Source: Armadillidium nasatum (lineage: Eukaryota > Arthropoda > Malacostraca > Isopoda > Armadillidiidae). Taken from it: a DNA stretch of 40,000 nucleotides. Location of the stretch: contig SEYY01001259.1 of NCBI GenBank assembly GCA_009176605.1, positions 76,902-116,901 on the forward strand. Reading direction: 5' to 3'. This document shows, in pieces, positions 27,485-40,000 of the stretch. The stretch's first letter is position 1. Every line of letters starts with the position of its first letter. The notes beneath the pieces were generated by a model, which did no database searches, was not told the DNA's origin, and was given only the letters and a program-made list of their open reading frames with translations. Made by a program: the position numbers and the translations under genes.

Positions 27485-29375
27485 TCAGTATTTAAAGTTC
27501 AATACTCTTAAGTTATAATGCAGAAACATAAGAGTTTCCCCATTTTCAGGACACAGCCTATTCCTTGTAGGTTCATAGATGTTACCACCTGTACTAAAGA
27601 GTCTTTCACTCTCAACAGATGATGGTGGTGCGCTTAAATATTTTGAAGCCAAATTGCTCAATATTGGTAAAGTCTCCCGTGTCTTTTTCCACCAAAGAAA
27701 TGGGTCTTCGCTTCTTTGAAGTGTTGGTAGAGTTAAATATTGATCCAGTTCCTTTGCGCATCTACGAGTAACAGATTTACTCCTCTTGAGTTTGGGTTGC
27801 ACATCTGTTGTACTTGCAACGTCTAAGTCTGAATTTATTTTCATAGGCTTATTTGACTCAAAATCATCTAACAGTTTTGAAAGGGAAACAGTTTTAGGTA
27901 CACTTTCATAAGTTTCATTATCTTGATCATCATTAGAAGAGCTGTCTCCTGTTTGACTTTCAATAGAATTTATCTCAGATTGATGTTCTACAATATCCTA
28001 TAACCCATTTCTTAATAGTGTCTTCTTTAATGTCATCCTTTTGAAATTTCAATTTAAATCTGGGATCGAGAAAAGTAGCCAAGCACAGAAATTTTTCATT
28101 TACATATGATGCAAATCTTTTTTCAATTGATGCACTGAATTCTTCAACAGTTGAAATAATTCCACTAAATTCACCAGTAGGTTTGGTAGCTTTTAATAGA
28201 AATAATCTGAGAGCTAATATTGTAGGGATTATCATTGATATAGTTGATGTTCTGTTACTTGATTCTTTGCTGATGTCTTCAAATGGACTTAATAACTGGA
28301 CAACTTTTTCAACAATTGTCCATTGGTAACTTGATAAAGTTGGAATGTTATTGTCAACAGCATACATTATAAGAGCTTTTCGCTGTTCTAAATTTCTTTT
28401 CAGCATATAATATGTTGAATTCCAACGAGTAGACACATCTTGAATCAGTTTGTTTGTCTAATTTAAGCTGCTCCTGGATTTCGGTTAATTTGCTAATCGC
28501 TAATGGAGAATGATTAAAGTGTGAGACTATTTTTCTGCTAATTGCAATTATATTGCTCACAGCCTTTTGCGAAAATATTGATTCATTTACTGAAAGTTGC
28601 AATGTGTGTGTATGAAACATGATAGTGACTGTACACCACACTCCCTCATACCACCAACCATATTTGCGGCGGAATCTCGTAGTACAAGAAAAATTTTGTT
28701 GGAGATCTTATACTCATTCAGAACAATGTGTAGTTGTTCACTTATTATTTCAGCTGTATGTGAACCAGGGAAAGGAACAACTCTAAGCACAGCTCTACAT
28801 TGTTCAAACTCATCTGAAAGCCAATGGCCTGTCACACTCAGAAATGGAGCATTATTTGTTGAAGCTGTCCAAATGTCTGTGGTCAAAGAAAGACTGCTAA
28901 TTTCATCGAGCGATGTCTGAATTTTTGCTTTTACTTTCATAAATATATCCGGGATTATTTTGTCTGTGAAATATTTTCTTGATGGAATTCTGTAATTAGG
29001 ACAGAGTTTTGCAATAAGCCTTTGGAATCCAATGTCAGATGTTAAAGAATATGGTTGAATATCAACAGCTATCATTTCTCCTATCAAGATAATGTATCTC
29101 TTGGGACTTGTGATCGTTAATATTCCAAATTTTACTCTTTTCTAAAACTGATTGTATAGTTGGTTGAACTTTTTTTGGAGGCTCATAGTTGCTGCAACTT
29201 GCTTCTGAAGTACTTGGCTGTGACCAATCATATTGCCTTTTCAGCTTTTGCTTCATCTGAATGAATTTTCTTAATGTGGTTCAACATATTTGTCGTTGTA
29301 TAACTTTTTGCAGATTTTCCACCTCTTGATATGGTGGCTTTACATAATTTAAAAATACATTTACTGTTTATCCTT
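27485..29375 (-). pseudogene. BED-finger hAT transposase, frameshifted
   Basis: N- to C-terminal from high coordinates. A BED zinc finger lies at about 29365-29258 (CIFKLC, then HIKKIH), too short to show as a long frame. Next come the acidic linker and EMIAVDIQPYSL with GFQRLIAKL and IPSRKYF. The RNase H-like core has LTTDIWTAS (catalytic Asp region) and FLVLRDSAANM. MSTRWNSTYYML follows, the conserved RWNSTY block. The C-terminal dimerisation domain reads ASKYLSAPPSSVESERLFST, then NRLCPENGETLMFLHYNL. The parts lie in at least five frames, with shifts near 29250, 29080, 28620, 28440 and 27975, so the enzyme is dead. The family is hAT, close to ZBED/Ac-like transposases. Confidence 0.9.
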
Positions 29376-29781
29376 AGGATGAACATCAAAATACTTCCAA
29401 CAATAACTGGTTGACATACTGCTTTCGTTACAAAGTAATTAATTTTTAATTATTTATATCTCTATAATCGAGATTCTAGAATCTAGAGTTATCTTTAAAA
29501 TTTTAAATTTTTATTTTTTAATATATCTGAAAAGTAAGCAATAAAAATGATTTACATTAATAATGAAAACATGCATAGTTATTAGTAATAAATAATAATG
29601 TTGATAACTGCTTTTTCTCGATATTAATTTAAATTAATAATAAGTAATAATTTATTATTAATTAATAATAATAACTCATTACTTATTAGGTGTCATTGAT
29701 GAAAGGCCGATTAATCGGTAATCGGCCGATTTCAAAAGGCCGATTAATCGGTAATCGGCTACTTGGCTTATCGGTGCACCC

Positions 29782-29903
<122 letters not shown>

Positions 29904-29929
29904 TATATTTATTTTAATTTGAATTGTTT

Positions 29930-30080
29930 TTGTTTGGACCCTTTGTACTTAAAGTCTTTGGTTCTTCCATTACGAAGAGATTATTATAAAATCGGGTCTC
30001 GTTTTAAAATGAAACAATCTTTATTTGTATATTTTGATTATATAAAACCGAATGTTCCGATAGTCAGTTATTCTAAGTGA
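29930..30080 (+). other. Possible terminal exon, weak
   Basis: An open frame of mixed composition ([20 protein letters not shown], then a Tyr/Ile/Pro-rich end) closes at TGA near 30078. There is no clear acceptor and no recognised family, so it may be chance. Confidence 0.2.
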
Positions 30081-30205
30081 CAAAAAAAAATATAATATTT
30101 AGTTAATATATTTCCTTTTGTTTTATGAAATATAAATATATTGTTACAATATAATTTTGTACATACGAAATTTTTTTTATCAAAGGAAGTCTGTTTTTCA
30201 GTTAT

Positions 30206-30206
30206 G

Positions 30207-30269
<63 letters not shown>

Positions 30270-30270
30270 G
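30206..30270. repeat. (ATT)n microsatellite
   Basis: Uninterrupted trinucleotide array. Confidence 0.97.
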
Positions 30271-31109
30271 CTGAATTTCTTGTTTATCGGTAAGAGTTAG
30301 AAATTTAGAATGTTAGACCTATGCCTAAGTTTAAGATTCTCATCTGGTTCCTTTGTATTTGTCATTTAGAGAAATCTTAGTTTTTTAACTGTGGCAATAT
30401 TCTGTTACTTGAATTTGCATATCTTTTTTTTATTTATACTGCCTGTTACTTTATTTCATTGTTTTTCGTTAAAATTTTTAAGTTATCAACATGTTTATAT
30501 ATTTAAGTGTTCGTTGTGTTTGGGAAAAGTCTTCAGGTTTTTAAATGGTTATTAAAATTGATGTAACTGTTTTTAATATTAATATTTGTATATAGGAAAG
30601 TGTTTTTATACAGAATGGTTTTAAATGTCATTTTTTTTTGTGGTAAAATATTTATGTAGAGAAGATGTAATTCTTCAGATGTTATTTGTTTATTTACAGA
30701 GCTTTTATTTTTGTTACACTTGTCTTCTTGGCTTCCTTTTATACTCTTCCTTTTGTATATTATGTAAATTCTACGAATATATTATGTAAAAGTTTGTATT
30801 TTAGATTTGCACATGATTTCTTAAGTCAAAATTATCATATGTTTAATGTTACTATTGTTTATGAATTAAATGTGATTATTATAAAAACTTTCATTGTCCG
30901 ATTTGCTTTTTTATTTACTGAAAACTCCAAAATTCCCCAAATTTTCCAATTTGGTTAAATTTTATAATTTTTAGAACTTTTAAGATAAGAAAATGTATGA
31001 CCTAAGGTTTAGATGATGACTAAATTTATTACATAAAATTATGCATTGTCAGAGTTAAAAACGGAACAGAATTATATAAATTGATTTTTGAAACTGCATC
31101 ATATATAAG
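30271..31109. other. No gene recognised
   Basis: AT-rich; the 90-codon frame at 30686-30958 is Phe/Tyr/Leu-rich low-complexity and unsupported. Confidence 0.4.
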
Positions 31110-32445
31110 TTTTTCAGAACTCAAGCCACTTGGAAATGATTTTAATCTGCATACAAAAGGACGTTCCATAAGGAGTAGCGCTTAAGAGGAATGTGCAATT
31201 TATATGTGAAAGGATGTTCACAGATTTACAAAGATTTACCTGGGTCATATTGAAGAGGATACCTGCTCGGGGGAAATGCAAAATATTGTACTTCGCTGGA
31301 TATTTTGACATATTGTGCCTTCGTTCACAACTGATATTCAGTGAATGTGTTCTTAAACAAAATGTGGCCAGAGAAGTGTTGACCAATTGGGAGTTAAAAA
31401 TGAACATCTCCCAAGCGAATATGGGGTGAATATCATCTCATTTTAATGCCAATAATCATAATGTACCCAATCATAATATATTTAAACTAGTGGAATTACT
31501 TCTGTCACTAATTTGCACCAATGCTTAATTGAACTAGTGTTTTTGTTCATGAAAAGAGCTTTTTACATAGTAAATTTGTTTGTAGAAGCCCTGAACAAAA
31601 TTTTTATTGGCAAGATCAGTTTTGATTAAACGTGTACTGATCCTATTTATGTAAAAAGAGTCTCAAATGGTAAAAATAGATTGTCGAGGTAACATTGATT
31701 TCAGAGCTCATTTTGAGATTTTTTAAAGATTAATCCAGTCGGACCTGTAGTGTTATCCATCTCTTCCTTAAAAACGGTTCTATGAATGATATCATAATAG
31801 GTGATGTCTACAAGGTAAATAGAGAAAATCTTCTAAAATATCTTCTATCAATACTCGCGCACTCTAAATCAGTATTCTTGCTGTTTTATCGAAAACAAAT
31901 GTTTTACCATATTTTTGAAAACTCTATTCAGCAAAAATTTCACAAAGAGAATATGCTCGTTTTCTTCAAGTTACAGACTGCAATACAGACACTCGAAAAA
32001 ATTACGGGACGTATATGTACGATCTATTTACCTGTTAACGCTGGTAGTAATTTACCATCCCAATGTAGGACAACATCGTTCAATCTGATGTCTTTGAAGT
32101 GCTTCTTAATTTAGGTTGTCCTTTCATCGAGTCTTTTTCCTTAAAAAGGTGAATAGGTGACCTGTTGTGAAAAAAATCATCGACATCATGACCCAATGTC
32201 TCAGTTGTAGCAATCAGAATATGAATTGCATCTCTGTCACTAATTTTAAATTTATATAAAGCAGCAGCAAGCTTAGTAATTATTAATTTACGGCGTTCTC
32301 TCTTCATTTTTGCTTCTCGTGATACTTCTATACTTTGTGGTAGAGGATGCTCTAGTACAACGTTATCAGATGACTTTCCAACAACTGATGCTACAATAGA
32401 ATCTGATTCTAAACTGCTGTTTGATCATGACGATGACATCAATTC
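31110..32445 (-). pseudogene. Decayed transposon protein, recurrent unclassified family
   Basis: On the minus strand one frame (about 32440-32080) reads SIEVSREAKMKRERRKL, LAAALYKFKISDRDAIHILI and ETLGHDVDDFFHNRSPIH, a conserved-looking N-terminal block. After a frameshift comes VVLHWDGKLLPALTGK (about 32028-32075). Further on, near 31720-31810, a stretch resembling VFK...TTGPTGLIFKKS follows. From memory, a protein with K.SDRDA and HWDGKLLPdLTG blocks in this order is very common in invertebrate genomes and is probably a transposase, but I cannot name its superfamily. An acceptor-like TATTTTACAG just upstream (near 32460) suggests an intron. Stops and frameshifts throughout. Confidence 0.55.
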
Positions 32446-32527
32446 TGCAGTTTGTTCTGTAAAATACGGAAATTAATTTTTCAGTGATACATCAATAAAA
32501 ATACGTATACAATACATGGAAAAAAAA

Positions 32528-32830
<303 letters not shown>

Positions 32831-32993
32831 TTTATTATCTTCATGCACATATTTTCGTCACTGTAAAAAAGCATTGCAAAATTACTCGAATTTTATTAAC
32901 ATACAAAATCACAGTTGGAACCAAAATATGGATATATAAATTTCTTCATATTCTCAGAGGAATATTTCTTTCAATCTCTCTCTATCTATCTAT

Positions 32994-33258
<265 letters not shown>

Positions 33259-33417
33259 CCCTCTACCCCTCTCCCTTTGACTTACTCTCACTTGCTCTCC
33301 ATTTCTCTCTTTTAAATTACATGCTAAATCTGTAATTGGCTTTATTTTCTTCTGGAAATGATGAAATTATATATTTAAACTTATTCCTCCTCGAATTTTC
33401 TCACGCTTGCGTTATTC

Positions 33418-33454
33418 TACGCCCAACCCACACATGATCTCTTCCTTTCTGCAT
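33418..33454 (+). repeat. Dispersed 36-bp motif, copy 1
   Basis: CCCAACCCACACATGATCTC followed by TTCCTTTCTGCATTCT; a similar string recurs at 39893-39930. Confidence 0.4.
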
Positions 33455-33469
33455 TCTATCTTTCTGTTT

Positions 33470-33660
<191 letters not shown>

Positions 33661-34141
33661 TTATATATTTCTTGTCATCGTCATGTTTGTCAAGATATTC
33701 ATTTATTTATTTAGTTTATATGGAAAGGGAACTTTCTCTTCTTCTTCTTTTCCTTCTTTTCTTTCTTTGAATTTGTTTGTGATCGGGAAAGCAACGGAGC
33801 AAAGAAAGATTTCGTCCGTTGTTCCATTGAATTTAAAGGGCTGGTCCCCATTTTAGACTCCTACTACAACAATAGGGACGGAAGTCGACGTTTGAGGGCA
33901 AAAGGAAAACGCCCTTCATTCTCAAAGGCAACAATTCGGAAAACGTGCGATGACTTAGCAGGTGACTTTTCGGTAAATAGAAAATATGATAATTTTAATA
34001 CAATATAGTTTAAGGTACTTGATAAATGACGTTCTGCTTGTATGGTAATAAGAATTTACCGTTGTCATTGTTTCATAGAGGAAATGGATTCTGTTGGTAA
34101 GGTTTCTTTCATCACACATTCACACAACACACAACGCGCAA
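33661..34141. other. No gene recognised
   Basis: A GC-richer non-repetitive stretch at 33780-33970 has no frame of interest or clear splice-bounded exon. Confidence 0.4.
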
Positions 34142-34287
<146 letters not shown>

Positions 34288-34479
34288 AAATATTTTGATA
34301 TGGCACTAGATAGATCGTAAGATTTATGTAGGGTCTGGCGCGAAGATTTCATTTCTAAAATTCCTTCTTTCGGCATCTTTCCTTCTTTATGCAGCCTTCT
34401 CTTTGATTTCGTTTCCGGTCGTTCTATAGGATCTGTTGTAGACGGCCGAGGTTCATCCTTTAAATTTATAAATAATGGT

Positions 34480-35375
34480 GATAGTAAGGGTATTGTTCTA
34501 TCAAAAACTCATATTTTTCATCAATGATGTCCTGTCTGTTACTTCGTCTCCTATCCAATCCTACTGACAACTCTACCCTTCACTACTTCTTTCAATCGAA
34601 AGAAGAACCATTCAACAATAAATGGTTAATGCTAATAGGATGGCCTTGGAGTAACTAACTTCTAATCTTTCACGTATCTCTAGTTAAAGCAAAGAGAACA
34701 TAGTTGTTTTCAGGGCCTCATAAAGCCCGCACCATCATCCTTCTACTAGACATAATCTTCCACACAATTCTAACATCTTCGAAGACACGCTACTCACACA
34801 ATCTGCTGTAAATATTCTTGGTATTTCTTTTTTTTATGTGATCTTTTTTGGAATGATCACATTTTCTCTCTAAACAAGTTTCTAAGAAGTAAGGTGCTCT
34901 GAGACACCTAAGGAACTTCTCACTACCCCAGGTACTGGCTTTGAAGAGAAGAGTTGTTTTCCTTTGTATGAAGCATGCATCACATACCTGGAGTGGTCCT
35001 ACACATACTGCACTCCTTGATAAATTGAACTCTAGGGTCTTGTCAATTCTTCTACTGTAACTAACTCTCTCCAATCTTTTTATAGCCGTCTTACTGTTGC
35101 ATCAATCTCCTAACACTATTGCTACTACAATGTGCACTGTTTCTTCTGAATTATCTAGTCGTATATCTCATCCTTTGAGGAGCTCATGCGATTCGCTATT
35201 CAGCAGTTATACTTTATCTGTCCAACTCTCTGACCCCAGACTTAGCCTTCATGCTCAGGTTCATATATACTCTATACGCTACTTATAAGGTATAAAACAC
35301 ACTGCCTTTAGCTACTTTTAGAAATTTCTTTGACTTATGCACTTTCAAACAGCATTGGGGATTGTCGGCCTTTAA
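34480..35375 (+). pseudogene. Jockey-like LINE reverse transcriptase remnant
   Basis: Shifted frames follow the end of a non-LTR ORF2. SKGIVLSKTHIF and INDVLSVTSSPIQSY are the block before the active site. Next to it the YADD site is lost: SY is followed by DNSTLHY, with the Ala-Asp codons damaged. Then come LRHLRNF, KHASHTWSGPTHTALLDK (about 34966-35020) and a basic C-terminal tail with THSH-type and SYTLSVQLSDPRLS blocks. The order is that of jockey-type ORF2; several stops and frameshifts make it dead. Confidence 0.75.
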
Positions 35376-35412
35376 TTTGAGTCACCTTCTTGGATTTTCC
35401 TCAATTCTGGTG

Positions 35413-37370
<1,958 letters not shown>

Positions 37371-37532
37371 TAGGGATTGGTCGGATATTCTGTAAAAATA
37401 AAATTATAACATAATTATAAGAACAATATTTTCAAATTATTAATCCAATATCCAATATTTTTGTATACTATATTCCATTTACTTGGTTTTTTCAACTCTT
37501 CAGCATTAAAATTTATTAATTTATTTACAAAC

Positions 37533-38170
<638 letters not shown>

Positions 38171-38239
38171 TGAAGAAGGTCATTTTCTCTTGAGTGGGTA
38201 TGCAAGTATGCAAGCAAAAGTTTCGCTACTGTTCTGAAG

Positions 38240-38775
38240 ACAACACTCGCATGCTACGCGAAAGACTATTGCACTCCGAGCGAATGACTGTGTAGAACGT
38301 TGTTGGCATCATTGGTCTTTATTCCTTAGAAGAGAGTACTGTTTCTTTTATCGTAACCTCTGTCCATTACATCCATATGCTAGAACACTGTTTAAGGTCA
38401 CAACTTGAACATACTGAGTTTGAAGAAAGCAGTGTATTACAGTATTATATTTCAGTAAGATGGAGCTACAGCACATACAGCACAAATATTATTGTAATTT
38501 TTAAGTTTCCAGATCGGCTGATCTTGTTGTATGGCAATGTTGGGGTCGTCTGGCCTCACTCTTTGTGATATTTTTTTCTGGGGCTACTTAGATCACGAAT
38601 ATATACTCATCGACCCCAAACCCTTGAAGTTCTTAAGGTTATTGTTCAGCGTAAGATAGCAGCTGTTCCACCGGTCATGACCCGTCGTGTCAAGGCAGTC
38701 TTCAGAAAATGACTCAAAGAGTGTAGAGAGAATGACGACCAAAATTTGGAAAATATCTTCTTTAAAACATGACAC
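38240..38775 (+). pseudogene. Mariner-family transposase remnant
   Basis: Plus-strand frames in order: RMTV with VGIIGLYSLEES, then HYIHMLEHCLRSQLE (about 38370-38420), then FPDRLILLYGNVGVVWPHSL (about 38507-38566), then FFLGLLRSRIYTHRPQTLE and AAVPPVMTRRVKAVF. This follows the second half of an IS630-Tc1-mariner transposase: the (T)VWCG.....GP.FF block, M.....P.L, FPDR.I...G...WPPRSPDLTPCDFFLWG with the last catalytic Asp, and the C-terminal helix block. The PRSPDLTP segment is damaged (HSL then a stop). At least two frameshifts. Confidence 0.75.
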
Positions 38776-38906
38776 CTTAAAACGACATTGAATGACATTT
38801 CATATGTGCAAATATATTTTGTTACCTTTAACCTTTGTTACCTTTAATAGTAACTACTATTTTTTCATTTTCCTTGAAATTTTTTTTTTTTTTTAATGTT
38901 TGGTTT

Positions 38907-39039
<133 letters not shown>

Positions 39040-39146
39040 TAAATTCATAAATTAAATTAGCAATGAATGTTAATTTTAAATAATATCCGGCTTTTGAAAT
39101 TTGCCAGATATCTGGTTATCCTGCAAATTCACTATCCAGCTCATCC

Positions 39147-40000
<854 letters not shown>

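Noticed and set aside
28597..28920. 107-codon plus-strand ORF in the hAT element
   Set aside because: Antisense shadow of the hAT transposase core on the minus strand.
31193..32114. Plus-strand ORFs at 31193-31429 and 31782-32114
   Set aside because: Opposite the minus-strand relic, with no recognisable motifs; treated as shadows.

Overview
This window is repeat-dominated, AT-rich nuclear DNA from a metazoan, most likely an invertebrate. Nothing in it looks prokaryotic. The evidence is spliceable exons with GT/AG borders, Pol III (tRNA-derived) SINEs, non-LTR retrotransposons of CR1/jockey type, Ty3/Gypsy pol, hAT and mariner remnants, and a large microsatellite load. I count about 26 pure (TA)n arrays of 80-360 bp, roughly 3.7 kb or 9 % of the window, plus (AAT)n, (TC)n, (CA)n and A/T tracts. 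The element mix and GGTTAGG-like strings lean towards an arthropod (a decapod-like genome), but a mollusc cannot be excluded. No species is claimed.

Layout. 1-2.3 kb: TA arrays, two clusters of GAATCC/GGATTC motifs and a GC-richer candidate exon (844-1035). 2.3-5.3 kb: mostly unassigned, with a second candidate exon (3552-3717), an LTR-like relic and a minus-strand SINE. 5.8-8.2 kb: a 5'-truncated minus-strand Ty3/Gypsy element (RT, RNase H, integrase, polypurine tract, LTR). 9.25-11.6 kb: a LINE endonuclease domain split by a 1.74 kb foldback transposon with a perfect 9-bp target duplication. 12.2-12.6 kb: a second Gypsy integrase relic. 12.6-19.8 kb: a nest of elements. An old inverted-repeat element with TA arrays near its centre received a young, pol-less LTR retrotransposon (13338-19382, TATAT duplication), and that element received a 3.24 kb near-perfect palindrome (15195-18435). 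19.9-22.5 kb: decayed LINE pieces on both strands, one hit by a tRNA-SINE with an 11-bp duplication. 23.0-23.6 kb: the best host-gene candidate, a two-exon gene for a 140-aa single-pass membrane/coiled-coil protein. 27.0-29.8 kb: a terminally intact hAT element with a broken BED/hAT transposase, inserted in a TA array. 31.1-32.4 kb: a decayed transposon protein of a recurrent unclassified family. 33-34.3 kb: compound microsatellites. 34.5-35.4 kb: a jockey-like RT remnant. 37.4-39.15 kb: a possible second hAT-type terminal repeat pair enclosing a LINE RT remnant and a mariner transposase remnant. 39.15-39.5 kb: the longest TA array.

The main theme is not one functional gene system but an architecture. 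TA arrays sit at or near the centres of three foldback elements and directly at the borders of LTR, hAT and hAT-like insertions. The least described items are the giant palindrome with AGGTCA clusters, the LTR element whose ORF it interrupts, and the small membrane-protein gene at 23 kb. Assignments to families rest on motif recognition by eye; no database search was run.
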